Assembly: GCA_023374045.1 (NCBI GenBank)
Contig: CM041778.1
Span: 94,118,839 to 94,182,838, forward strand
Source: Limonium bicolor
Taxonomy: Eukaryota; Streptophyta; Magnoliopsida; Caryophyllales; Plumbaginaceae
Reading direction: 5' to 3'
Length of the DNA stretch: 64,000 nt
Position 1 is the first letter of the stretch. Every line of letters begins with the position of its first letter. Shown piece after piece: positions 20,311 to 31,599 of the stretch. A program made the position numbers and the translations under genes. The notes under the pieces were generated by a model. That model worked only from the letters and a program-made list of their open reading frames with translations. It was not told the DNA's origin and ran no database searches.

Positions 20311-21760
20311 CATGGGTTTATGTGGGGTCAGTTTCATTAACACCATATTCTACTGGTGGAGTCTTATGATCATTGTTGTCACCGACATCTCCTAATGCAC
20401 CTTGATCATGGCTATAAACTATTGGTAGAGGATCTTGGTTGGGGCCAATGATGCTTGTGGCTTTGATGGGATGCTCTCGATCCTTGGTTGTTTGATCTTC
20501 GAAGAAGAATACATCTTTACTTCTGACAATCTTCTTATCTTTAGGATCCTATAGTCGATAGCCCATCTCATCCTTTGGTGAACCAAGGTAGATACATTCC
20601 TTGGTCTTAGCATCCAACTTTGAGTGTTCATCTCTTGGAATGTGGACGAATGCTCGACACCCAAACACCTTTAAAGTGTTGTAGTTAACCTTCTTCCCGG
20701 ACCATATCTCCTCTGGAATCTCTCCGGACAATGGAACTGATGGTGAACAGTTGATGATGTCTACTGCCATCTTTACTGTTTCACCCCAGAAGTACTTGGG
20801 GAGTTTGGCATGTGACAACATACATCGAACCCTGTCAACAATAGTTCAGTTCATACGCTCTACTAAACCATTCAATTGTAGTCTTTGGTGGTGTCTTCTC
20901 AAGCCTAATACCTAGGCTCCTACAGAAAGTGTCAAAGGGGCCACGATATTCTCCCCCGTTGTCGGCACGGATACACTTCAACTTTTTATTGGTCTCACGC
21001 TCCACTTTGGCATAAAACTCCTTTAACATATCAAGTACCTGGTCCTTAGATGTCAACAGGTACAACCATACTTTTCTTGAGTGGTCATCAGTGAAGGTGA
21101 CAAAATATAATGCACCACCCAAAGATTTCTCTGTCATAGAGCACACATCAGTGTGCACTAATTCCAGTATACTTCTTCTTCTACTTGGCATGTAGGAAGT
21201 GCGGAAAGCAACTCTATTTTGTTTACCAGCCAAGCATTTTGGTGCTTGGCTTCAGAGTATCACCTTTAACCTCGGGAAGTAGTTTCTTGTGGGCGAGGAT
21301 TTGTAATCCCTTCTCACCTATATGGCAGAGTTGTCGGTGCCATAACTCCAAATCTGCACCACTGTGAGCTACATTAATCTCCCCCTTGCTCGATTTACCA
21401 TGCATTACGTAAAGAGAGCCTTTGTTTTGTACACGAGCAAATATCACATTTCCCATAGCAAGCTTCCACTTTCCACCTCTGAAGTTGCTGGTCATATCGG
21501 CATCGTCAAGTTTACCGACTAACATGAGATTTAGACGCATGTCAGGGACATGTCTAACAGTTTTCAATATCAATTTACAGCCTGTGTTTGTCATCATCTT
21601 GACATCTCCTTTGTCAATGATCTTGCTTCTTCCTTAATTTCTCATCTTCACAATTCCAAAGTCACAACTTTGGTAGTTTGAGAATAGATCTTGATTTGGG
21701 GAAACATGAAAGGATGCTCCAGAGTCAATGACCTATGAACAATCTCCAAGACCTAAATTT
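20311..21760 (-). pseudogene. pol: Copia protease-integrase, broken
   Basis: Minus-strand segments give the protease site VIDSGASFHVSPN (about 21735-21700), the GAG-pre-integrase HRQLCHIGEKGLQ region (21330-21300), and the integrase core (21233-20835: ELVHTDVCS, RADNGGEYRG), then the integrase C-terminal WSGKKVNYNTLKVFGCRAFV region (20720-20640). A stop replaces the tryptophan usually found before VIDSGAS, and further stops occur near 21637, 21225 and 20549. The frame is interrupted at 20310 by the solo LTR. Confidence 0.85.
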
Positions 21761-21857
21761 AATGACTCGTCAGTTTTGGTGACGAAGACCTCTCCATCAT
21801 TCTTTGAAGCCACAATTGTTGTTGATCTTTGTTCGGCTTGATCTTGACTGGTACTAC

Positions 21858-22639
21858 CTGCAATCTAGTGTCGAATGAACTTATGACATTCGGATTTCTT
21901 GTGGCCCGGTTTGCCACAATAATAACATGTGAATCGGTTTCTTGACTTAAATCTCCCCCTGAATCGATCACCTTTATGTTCGCGACCTTTATTCCGTTGC
22001 TCGTTTCTGCCACGATTTTCATCAACGTTCGCCTTAGTCTGCATTGTGGAGAAACCACATTCTTTTCTCCTAGCCTCCTCATTAAGAAGGCTATCAGTGA
22101 CTGTGTCCAAGGTAATTTTACCTTCAGGGGCCGAATTGCTGAGAGTGACCACCAAGGTATCCCAACTCTCTGGAAGAGAACTGAGAAGTAACAATGCTTG
22201 CAACTCTTCATCAATCGTCATTGACACCTTCACTAACTTGTTGAGAAGCCCTTTGAAGTTGTTCAAGTGCTCGATCATGCTTTGGCCATCTTTGTATTCA
22301 AGCTTTACTAGTTGTCTGACCAGAAAAGCCTTATTGTGTGGCGTTTTCTTTTGTATCATCGTCTCAAGTTTCCTCCATAACTCATAAGCTTTAGTGTAGG
22401 AAGAAACATGCTTGAACAAGCTTTTGTCGATGAATTTTCTGACGAGAGCCACTGCTTTCCGGTCAGTAGTTTCCATTCCTCATCACTTTTGGCTTCGTTC
22501 CTCTCTTTCTTTAAGACTGGCTCATGTAGATCTTTGCAGTACAAGTGGTCCTCCATCATGGGTTTCCAATAGGAGAGAAGTTGCATGTCGTTAGTTTGAG
22601 CATATCTCTGTCATGGGCAACAACATTTTCTTTCTCCAT
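21858..22639 (-). pseudogene. gag: Copia Gag (TNT1-like) with CCHC zinc knuckle, broken
   Basis: Gag starts with MEKENVVAHDRDMLKL at 22639 and, after frame changes near 22590 and 22480, gives a long intact stretch from 22476. That stretch has the UBN2 domain (ELWRKLETMIQKKTP, SMIEHLNNFKGLLNKL, ALLLLSSLPESWD), a basic RG-rich linker and the zinc knuckle CYYCGKPGHKKSECHK near the C terminus. Unlike the young Copia at 508-5442, this element has the classic nucleic-acid-binding knuckle. It ends in TAG about 21864, after which the frame stays open to the next stop before protease. Confidence 0.85.
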
Positions 22640-22727
22640 CCCGTTTTATAGAATCTTGATCAAAACTTTTTTTCCGATGTAGAAGATCAGCTTAACTGCG
22701 ACCATATAGCATAATAAGAGAATCCGG

Positions 22728-22739
22728 GCTCTAATACCA
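22728..22739 (-). other. Primer-binding site of the old Copia element
   Basis: In the minus sense it reads TGGTATTAGAGC, one base different from the perfect complement of initiator-Met tRNA (TGGTATCAGAGC). Confidence 0.85.
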
Positions 22740-22742
22740 GTC

Positions 22743-23352
22743 AGTTGGGAAAAATAGGGTGCGAGATGAGACAAGAAAGTTGATCAAACTGCTCGAATAA
22801 TTCACGGAGTTGAGACACAATATTTTAATGAGGAAAATCCCTCCAATGTGAAGGATAAAAACCTCGGGATCGAAAAACTGATCCAAAACTTCCACTATAA
22901 TAATGGGCTTACAGTAACCTTCTTCGGATTACTACCAAAGGCTCGCACTCACAAATAATGTGGAAATATTGAGATAATAGGAACTAGAAAAATATCTCAC
23001 AAATTTTCTTCTCTATTTTCTCTCTTTGCACTTAGTGCAAATTACTCTCAACATCTCACTATTTTCTACTGCTGGATTGCTCATATGCATGAGATGGTTG
23101 AATTTTTCATCTGATGCATAAAATGACTTTGTTACTTGTGCTATTTATAGACAGTGAAATGGGTCGAGTGGCATGTGTGCCTTGTGTGAAAGTGCTGCCT
23201 TCATTTTCTTCTTTTGTTGCGTACATGTGCATGTCAAGGGAATAGGAGCAACACATAGTAAATATTAGGAATGCACAGTTTGTAGTTATTGGAAGGCTGC
23301 TGCATTTCTTTTCTTTGTGTTGGCCCCACAGACGAGGCACACACACGCAACA
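22743..23352 (-). repeat. Copia 5' LTR, 610 bp
   Basis: Uninterrupted partner of the 3' LTR at 11635-13363. The terminal TG on the plus strand has decayed to AG at 22743, and the far end reads CGCAACA. Confidence 0.85.
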
Positions 23353-23687
23353 GGGGGTGTGAGGGAAGAAGTTTTTTATTAGTCGATTCCCAAACATTTC
23401 TTTTGACTAATGAGGCCGCTGGCGACTAGTCGGGCTGAGAGTCTTCAAAGATTCCTTTGTTAAGAAACTCCCATATTTTTCTAGAAGGAATGGATCAAGG
23501 TGGAGATCCATACTCTTCTGACCCTCCAAGGAAGAGATACCGCACATTCCTACTGCATTTGGAAGGAGTCCAAGAGGCATAACATGCTAGCAACCTCTTG
23601 TGCTTCATAGACAAATAGACGACGACACCAAATAAAGTTCAACAACCACTGTGTGCCATTCTACCAACCGACTTCACTAACTACGAG
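23353..23687. other. Unassigned DNA between two retrotransposons
   Basis: 335 bases with no ORF or recognisable repeat. Confidence 0.5.
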
Positions 23688-25149
23688 TGATAAGTGCAAA
23701 ACATATAGACTTTTAGGGTTTAATTACCTTATGAATTGCAATATCTGAAGCACATGTTTCCCACTTATTATGTGTTTTTTCCTAAGATTTATGTTTTGAT
23801 ATGAACTAATGCATTTTATATGTTCAATGTAGGAAAAATCCATGTAATTAAGTAGATTTACTCATGAGGATTCCAACGCAACAAACGGGGATCAAATCGG
23901 AGCTAAAACGAATATTTTAAAGGCAATTGAATTTTGGTTCGGACCAGTGTCCGGATGAGCTGGTCCGGACGCATAAATGCGGAGCGCGCCCGTACAAAAA
24001 TCGACATGTCCGAACCAGTATGGTCCGGACAGTGGTCCGTACGCGTCAATCTGGCCAGCGTACAAAGGCATGTCGACTAGTGTGAATTGGTAAAATATAA
24101 TTTACCAATTCACACCGACACCCCCTCTCTTTTTACCCCATTTTCACTATAAATAAACCTATAACCCTCCATTAATCCATATCTCATTCCACCCCCAAAC
24201 TAATGCCAGTTTTCCTCCACAAAATCACCATTTTCTCTCCCAAAAATCATACATCTCACTCCATAATATCCACATAAAATCCTCACATCATCTCATCCCA
24301 TAAAAACATTCCATTTCCATACCGTTGTTCTGTCCAACCTCTGTCCAAATATTAGCAGTCATAAAGGAGCTGAATTAATTATCTTTCCCAGATGATTTTT
24401 TTTACTTCTTATTCTGTCTTTTTAATTATGTTGGGCTAAGAGGATTTACTCCGGGTGAAGGTGTAATTATAGTTTGTATGATTATGTAATCTATATTTTT
24501 ACCGGTTTAATTAAATACAGTTTGTTACGATTAAAGCTTATCTCTCGCCTTTTTAATAAATTTCATGAATTTATTAAAATGCTTTACAAAGTCTATTTTG
24601 ATCAGAGCAGTGATAAATAGACAGGTTAATTAATCGATAAATCTGTGGAAAACTTATTTTGATCAAATAAGTTAGTAATTTCAGATGCAAAATATAATTC
24701 CTCGCACTTAATCTGTTTACATGTGTTTTGCTCAAATCTAGATTAGATCGAGCATTTTCTGGTAAACGAGTCTTTCAAGTCTAGGATTTAGTCTTTAAGA
24801 TAATAACAAGAATTTTTGCCAAACTCTTATAATTAACCGGTAGAGATAGCATAATTAATCAGATTATATAAACCTGAACCCGGAGTCCCGTTTAACTTAT
24901 CTTCCACTCAATTAATTTTATCTGTTGTTTTACTTTACAAAAACAAGTCAATTATTCCCCTTTTTTGTGACAAGCTTAGGTACTATATTATTTCGCTATA
25001 AGTCCCACGGTTTGACCCCGGCCGCTTCTGTCTTCCTATACTATTGCGACCGGGTTTTGTTTGCAGCCCGAAGGATATTTGAGTTATTAATTTCTTTCTC
25101 AATTGTTTAAAATACACCAGTTCCAACCTCTCTCATTTTCCTGTCTGCA
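23688..25149 (+). repeat. Athila-like 5' LTR, about 1.46 kb
   Basis: Starts TGATAAGTGCAAAACATA and ends at CTGTCTGCA just before the PBS. It contains a cluster of GTCCGGAC-like palindromes (23936-24040) followed by a TATA box (24148-24155). The right boundary is set by the PBS and may be off by a few bases. Confidence 0.8.
24148..24155 (+). promoter_or_regulatory. TATA box of the Athila-like LTR
   Basis: TATAAATA in the context CACTATAAATAAACC, preceded by a pyrimidine-rich tract. This is the clearest core promoter in the LTR, about 460 bp from its start. Confidence 0.65.
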
Positions 25150-25152
25150 AAA

Positions 25153-25170
25153 TGGCGCCGTTGCCGGGGA
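25153..25170 (+). other. Primer-binding site, Asp tRNA
   Basis: TGGCGCCGTTGCCGGGGA, three bases after the LTR, is the complement of the 3' end of plant aspartate tRNA. This PBS is typical of Athila elements. Confidence 0.9.
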
Positions 25171-25319
25171 CTTGATTTATTCTAGTCCCTAAGCCCCGGA
25201 TAATTCACTTGCTATATTATAATATTTTGTTTATACCATTATGTTTGTTGTTTATTTTATTTCAATTAATTTCTGTCATTTAATTATTCCAGCAATTTTA
25301 ATATCGCATTAATTACATT

Positions 25320-25690
25320 ATTTATTTTCCAGTCATTTACTTTACTGTCATTTACTTCCCAGTCATTTAATTCCCTGTCATTTACTTTCCAGTTATTTAA
25401 ATTTCCATTGTCCTTTAAATTTCAGTCAACTAATTTCTGACATTTAAATTCTGTAATCTAACTTCTAACATTTAATTTCAGTAAACTAATTTCTGACATT
25501 TAAATTCTATCATTTAAATTTTGTCAACTAATTCCTAACATTTAAATTTTGTCATTTAAATTCCAGTTCTTTATTTTATTATCATTTAAATTACTGTCAT
25601 TTAAATTCCCTTGTCATTTAAATTTCTGCTATTTAAATTCCCTTGCCATTTAAATGCCAGCAATTTAATTCTGTCCTTTTCTTTATTTTA
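25320..25690 (+). repeat. Degenerate short tandem repeat in the Athila leader
   Basis: About twenty imperfect copies of a 14-20 bp unit close to TGTCATTTAAATTCC, with variants CAGTCATTTACTTTCC and CTAACATTTAATTTCAG. It lies in the untranslated leader between PBS and gag. Confidence 0.8.
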
Positions 25691-25894
25691 TTTTATTGTT
25701 TTCATTTACTTAAACTGCATTTACTTTTATTTCTTTTTGTTTATTTATTTTCCTTCTTTTTACTCTTGTTAAAAAAAAGTAGTTCTTAATTTTTGAAGTA
25801 TTTCTGTTTAACTGTTTAATTTCCCCCTCCCTGAACTTTCCGTTTCTATTTATTTTATCGCATCACAAGTTTCTTTTTCTGTTTTGAGTGGTGA

Positions 25895-27436
25895 ATGCCT
25901 GTTACTCGATCACAAAGCCTTCCGGACGACTTTAACAATCATACAGGTAGCTACATCCCTAAGATCGAGAGAACCTTTCTGCGCACTTTGAGGCAGAAAC
26001 GATCTCAACAAAACATAACCATCACGGAGATAGAATCAAACCATGAAGCAGGTATGTCATCTACTCCAGCTACAGTTCGTAACATCAACAGGCCGTCTAA
26101 CCAAGGTCAACAGCCCGCCATCATCCTTCCCCACCTTACCCCATCCGAATACGATGAATGGCAAAAGCTTAAGCCATATCATCAGATCCGATGTGTAAAG
26201 GAGTTGGGCATGTTCGATGGCTCTAGTCCTGACGAAGCACTGTTGCATGTCACCAAGTTTCTGCAGCATGCCAACAGTCTAACTGCGACCGACGCAGTAC
26301 TCCAGTACATGTGGCTATCATTATTCCCTTACAGCCTGACGGGAAATGCAAGTAAATGGTATCACAGCCTTACACCAAGTACCATTGGTACTTGGGATGA
26401 AATGGCCACCAAGTTCTACGACAAATTCCTTTCCCCGAGCCGAACGTTGGAAATGATTGCTGAAATCTACAATTTCAAACAGCCAGGGTCGGAAAACATC
26501 TGTGAAACTTGGGACCGTTTCAAAGGACTACTACTTACTTGTCCTCACCATGGTCTGACGAAAGAACAAGTTTCTCAATTGTTCTACAAAGGCTTAATCG
26601 GTCCGTGCAAAACAATGGTACTATCCTCTTTAGGTGCTGACATTTTGAAAAAGCCAGGAAAACAGTTTCTGAATGGGATAGAGTCCCTCTGTGAATAGAT
26701 CAGAGACTGGGCCACGGGCGGATCAAGAGGCGGCACTCCAGGTTTATACCAAGTAGGGGAAAGTGACAATAAATTTGACCAGCTGATGAAAAGCCATGAG
26801 CAACTCATGGAGAGCAATGCCCAGCAGGCAACAAAAGTAAGCACCCTGCAGAAAGTAGTTGAGCAGATGACCATGAATTCCTACTCCCACCAAGCAAAGT
26901 CGACGATTTCTCGATCATCTACAACCCCTCCAGGCTATGCTCCTCTATCCCTATCAACTCCTGATGTTTCTTGCACGCAATGCGGCGGGCCACACGACTA
27001 CGAGCAATGCCCCGAGTTACAAGAGTTGAAGGCAACCGAGGAAGCAAATTATGTGGGTAATAATCAAGGTTTCCGACAACCTTGGCAGCAGAATGTTCAT
27101 CCTAATCTCCGATACGGTAACACCAACAACATCCAGAATCAACGTACACTCCAGCCTTCCCATAACTACAGGCCATAATTGAACTTCCAAGGAGGCCAGA
27201 GGCAATTTCAACAACCTCCATACGGTGAACTTGCATCTTCTAGCCGACCACCTCAACCTCAATCTAATCCAGAGTCTGAGATGGGTCAGATACAAGAAAT
27301 GTTTAGAGCAATGATGAACAAATCCCGAGACACTCAGGAGGAGGTCTCAACTCTCAGGAAAGATCAGAAGGCGTTACAATCTCAGATTCAACAACTCCTA
27401 ACCCAACCAAGGCCATCAGGCCAACTTCCCTCATAA
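25895..27436 (+). pseudogene. gag: Athila-like Gag with in-frame stops
   Basis: The ATG at 25895 opens a 267-codon frame with the Athila Gag pattern: GMFDGSSPDEALLHVTKFL, LFPYSLTGNASKWY, TTWDE-like GTWDEMATKF, ETWDRFKGLL-TCPHHGL. It stops at TAG 26696-26698 but continues in the same frame with a coiled-coil-like segment (26786-26880), a cysteine-containing CTQCGGPHDYEQCP knuckle (about 26970-27015) and Gln/Pro-rich stretches, broken again at 27176 and 27434. None of the stops has a CARYYA read-through context, so they are simple mutations. Gag would form the particle shell. Confidence 0.87.
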
Positions 27437-29098
27437 ACCAATCCAAATCCACGTGAACATGCAAAAGCAATTCACATAGAGGAAGGAGATGTCAGCAACA
27501 CATTTCAAGGAACCCCAGAGGTAAATGCTGTCACCTTACGAAGTGGAAGGAAACTGAACACAGAAACGAGCAACGAAGATCGGGTAGAGGACGACATAAC
27601 TCCTCCACCACCACCTTCGTCTGAGACACAGGCTCCTATCCTTCCTACTCCCTCTCCTCTGTCTCGAATTACTATTGATGTTCCTTCTTCTTCTCGTAAA
27701 AATATAGAGCTTCCATTTCCTAACAGGATGAAAAAAAAGCATCTTGACGAACAGTTTGCAAAATTTCTTAGTATTTTTAAGAAACTGACATTAGACATTC
27801 CGTTAATTGATGCCCTGCAGGAGATGCCCAACTATGCAAAATTTCTAAAAGATCTCCTGACAAAGAGAAAGAAGAAGACCGATAAGGAGACTGTCCATCT
27901 CACAGAGGAGTGCTCTGCTGCCCTTCTTCGAACATTACCTCCTAATCGGACAGATCCAGGATACCCTGTTGTCCTATGCTTTATCGGTGGAATAGATTGT
28001 GGAAGTGGTTTGTGCGATTTAGGGGCCAGCATCAACATTATGCCATACGCTACCTTCTTAAAAGTTCGAGAAGGAGAGATGCAACCTGTACCGTTCAAAC
28101 TCCAGTTGGCCGATAGATCGGAAGTCAAACCGATGGGGATTGTCAGAGATCTAGTTGTCGGCATTGATCGTTTCATTTTCCCAGCCGACTTCGTCATTCT
28201 GGATATGGATGACGATGTTGACGTACCCCTCATTTTAGGTCGACCCTTCTTGAGTACTGCCAAGGCCGTCATCGATGTCCATGATGGTAAAATCACCTTG
28301 CGGTATGAGGATGAGAAGATTGAATTTGACATGAGGAAAATGATGAAGAAATCCTCCAATGAAGCTCACCCCTTGATGATGGCCAATTTAACTGATGATG
28401 ATGAGGAAGATTGTGATCCTCCCACTTACGAAGACATATATTCTCTTTCCTTCTGCATGAAGGCTCAAACTGAACCATTGGAGCATATTCTCATTGCTTC
28501 TCTGGAAAAAGAAACTGAAGATCCAGTGGTCAATGCCACGTTAGCCCAAGTGGAAAGAGCCTTCTGCATGAAGGCTCAAACTGAACCATTGGAGCATATT
28601 CTCATTGCTTCTCTGGAAAAAGAAACTGAAGATCCAGTGGTCAATGCCACGTTAGCCCAAGTGGAAAGAGGGAAGGCGAGATATCAAGCCTATCGCCCTC
28701 CGATGGAGCGACTTGACAGAGAAATTGAGAAACCAATCCCTTCTGTCGAGCAACCACCCGAACTTGAGCTTAAAGAGTTACCTCTGAACCTTAAATACGC
28801 CTTTCTAGCAGCTAATAAAAATTTGCCAGTTATTGTATCATCTTCTTTAACTACAGGGCAAGAAGACAAGCTACTAGAGGTTCTGAGACAACACAAGACA
28901 GCGATCGGGTGGACTATTGCTGACATTAAAGGAATTGACCCCTCCTACTGCACACACCACATCTATATGGAGGACAACTACAAGTCTATCAGGCAGCCCC
29001 AGCGTCGGCTCAACCCGAATCTGAAGGAGGTGGTTAAGAAGGAAGTTCTGAAACTCCTGGACGGACATCATTTATCCTATCTCCGAGTCCATGGGTAA
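27437..29098 (+). pseudogene. pol: Athila-like Pol N-terminal part with protease and internal duplication
   Basis: Same frame as gag. A Pro/Ser-rich linker leads to an open stretch from 27728. The aspartic protease site is CDLGASINIMP with the aspartate at 28016-28018, and the flap-distal ILGRPFLSTAKAVID follows at about 28230. After that comes a linker containing an exact 37-residue duplication (28451-28672), then the start of reverse transcriptase (HHIYMEDNYKSIRQPQRRLNP, 28955-29020). The frame is lost by indels at about 29070-29098 inside the reverse transcriptase. Confidence 0.87.
28451..28672 (+). repeat. 111-bp in-frame tandem duplication in Athila pol
   Basis: 28451-28561 and 28562-28672 agree at 109 of 111 positions, differing only in the last two bases. 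The unit encodes 37 residues beginning FCMKAQTEPLEHILIASLEK, between protease and reverse transcriptase. Near identity shows the duplication is recent. Confidence 0.95.
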
Positions 29099-29803
29099 GT
29101 CCTGTACAGGTTGTCCAAAGAAGGGAGGCATCGAAGCGGTGGTTAATAACAAAGGAGAGGCGGTTCCTCAAAGAAAAATCACGGGTTGGTGCATGTGCAT
29201 AGATTATAGGCGCTTGAACTCTGCAACCAAGAAGGATCATTTCCCTCTACCTTTCATCGATCAGATGCTAGAAAGATTGGCAGGACAGGAGTACTATTGC
29301 TTCTTAGATGGTTTTTCGGGGTACTTCCAGATTCCTATTGCGCCAGAGGACCAAGACAAGACAACTTTCACTTGTCCTTATGGTACCTTTGCGTATAGAA
29401 GAATGCCCTTTGGACTGTGCAATGCTCCTGCCACCTATCAGCGTTGTATGCAGGCGATCTTCGCAGACTTCATCGAGCAAGCATTGAGGTATTCATGGAT
29501 GATTTTTCTGTCTATGGATCTAGTTTTGATGTTTGTTTGGCGCAGCTTGATCTAATTCTTGCCCGATGTGAGGAGACAAATCTGGTTCTCAATTGGGAGA
29601 AGTGCCACTTCATGGTCAAGGATGGGATTGTGCTCGGTCACATAATATCTGCTAAGGGGATTGAGGTAGATCAAGCCAAGGTGGAGGTAATTGAGAAATT
29701 GCCAAAACCTACTTGTGTGAAAGAAGTAAGAGCTTTCTTAGGACATGCAGGATTTTATAGACGGTTTATTCAGGATTTTCTAAAATTGCAAAACCATTAA
29801 CTG
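29099..29803 (+). pseudogene. pol: Athila-like reverse transcriptase, frameshifted
   Basis: Continues in two frames: 29091-29480 (CIDYRRLNSATKKDHFPLPF, YYCFLDGFSGYFQIPIAPED, FAYRRMPFGLCNAP) and 29480-29800 with the catalytic FMDDFSVYGSSFD, the GHIISAKGIEVD motif and [11 protein letters not shown]. Frameshifts lie at about 29485 and 29790, each correctable by a single base. The catalytic aspartates are retained. Confidence 0.9.
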
Positions 29804-31599
29804 ATTTGCTTCTGAAAGAAGCCCCATTTGTTATTTCTAATGATTGTGTATCTGCTTTTGATTTAATTAAACAAAAATTGGTAACTGCTCCCATTGTTGT
29901 TTCACCTGACTGGTCATTACCCTTTGAAATTATGTGTGATGCCAGTGATTTTGCAGTAGGGGCGGCTCTGTGCCAAAGAAAAGAAAAGATTCTACGAGTT
30001 ATTGCTTATGCGAGCAAAACTCTGGATAATGCCCAAAGGAATTACACAACCACCGAGAAAGAGCTCCTAGCAGTGGTATTCTCCTTAGATAAATTCAGAT
30101 CATATTTATGGGGAAGTAAAGTGATTATTCACACTGACCATTCTGCTCTTAAATATTTGTTTACTAAGAAAGAGGCCAAACCACGTTTGCTTCGTTGGAT
30201 TCTCTTGTTACAGGAATTTGACATTGAAGTAAGGGATAAAAGTGGTAAATTAAATGTTGTGGCTGACCATCTTTCTCGGTTGGTAGTTCCTGATGATGGT
30301 GTACCAATTCATGAATTTTTTCCAGATGAGACTGTTTTTGTTTTGAATACGGTGCACGAGCCATGGTTTGCTGACCTAGCCAATTATCTTGTTTCTGGGG
30401 TTATACCTCGTGATTTTTCCTATGCTCAAAAGAAGAAATTTTTATCTGACGCTAAGCATTATATCTGGGAAGACCCTTTTCTCTTTCGAGTTTGTGCAGA
30501 TAGTATAATTCGCAGGTGTCTCCCAGATGATGAAGTACCCAGTGTTCTTGAGTTTTGTCATTCAAGGGAAGCTGGAGGCCATCATGGATCTCATAGGACG
30601 GCAGCCAAAGTTTTGGAATCCGGATTTTATTGGCCCACATTACATAAAGATTGCCAAGCCTTTGTGGCCAGTTGCGATAGTTGTCAACGCATGGGAAATA
30701 CTTCCAGGCGACATGAGATGCCCCTTCAAGGCATTTTAGAGGTCGAACTTTTTGACTGCTGGGGAATGGATTTCATGGGACCATTCCCCTCTTCGCAAGG
30801 ATTCCAATATATTCTGGTGGCAGTGGACTACGTATCCAAGTGGGTTGAAGCAATTCCTTGCCAACATGCTGATTCAAAGACGGTGGTAAAATTCTTAAAG
30901 AAGCATGTCTTTACCCGCTTTGGAGTCCCTAGAGCCATTATAAGTGATGGAGGCACACACTTCTGCAATCGAAGCATTGATGCATTAATGGCCAAGTATG
31001 GGGTACACCACAAAGTTGCCCTTGCTTACCATCCCCAGACGAATGGGCAAGCAGAAGTGTCCAATAGGGAGTTGAAGTGGATACTCCAAAAGACGGTGCA
31101 CTCCTCTAGAAAAGATTGGGCGTTAAAACTGGATGATGCTCTTTGGGCCTATCGCACAGCATATAAAACCCCCATTGGTATGTCACCTTTTAAATTGGTT
31201 TATGGAAAGGCATGCCATCTTCCTGTGGAGCTTGAGCACAAGGCTTATTGGGCTATCAAGTCCTTAAATTTTGATATGACTGCTGCGGGTGAGAAAAGAA
31301 AGTTGCAACTCTCTGAGTTAGAAGAGCTGAGGGATCAATCTTACGACAATGCTAAAATTTATAAGGAACGAACCAAGAAGTTCCATGACAAGCTGATCCT
31401 CAAGAGAGACTTCAAAGTGGGTGACTTGGTTCTCCTATAATTCAAGATTGAAGCTTTTCCCTGGGAAGCTCAAATCTCATTGGGCAGGTCCTTTCCGTAT
31501 TGTTGATGTGACCTCATATGGTGCCTTTGAACTACAAAACAAGAAGGGCGAAACTTTCAAAGTTAATGGGCAGTCTAAAGAGGTATACTTGTCCTACTG
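29804..31599 (+). pseudogene. pol: Athila-like RNase H and integrase
   Basis: An intact 544-codon stretch (29806-31440) covers RNase H ([47 protein letters not shown]), the integrase zinc finger (H-x3-H with CDSCQRMG, 30560-30710) and the catalytic core ([40 protein letters not shown]). The GDLVLL motif starts the C-terminal part. A single frame change at about 31437 puts the last 50 codons (PGKLKSHWAGPFRI to LSY and stop near 31600) out of frame. This is the best preserved part of the element. Confidence 0.92.

Larger units (their letters stand above)
11635..23352 (-). mobile_element. Old, degraded Copia (TNT1-like) retrotransposon with nested insertions
   Basis: A minus-strand element with 5' LTR 22743-23352, PBS 22728-22739, broken gag and pol, polypurine tract 13364-13376 and 3' LTR 11635-13363. 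The coding regions resemble the common plant TNT1-like Copia family. Two later insertions enlarge it: a LINE fragment in the 3' LTR (about 12023-13144) and a 5.3-kb solo LTR in pol (14997-20305). The two LTRs differ at many positions by eye, and pol carries many stops, so it is old. Flanks atggg (11630-11634) and ggggg (23353-23357) do not form a convincing duplication. Confidence 0.9.

Noticed and set aside
11630..23357. Target-site duplication of the old Copia element
   Set aside because: atggg and ggggg share only three of five bases, so it is not convincing.
26696..27436. Programmed stop read-through in Athila gag
   Set aside because: Three stops occur (26696, 27176, 27434), none is followed by CARYYA, and the element is decayed elsewhere.
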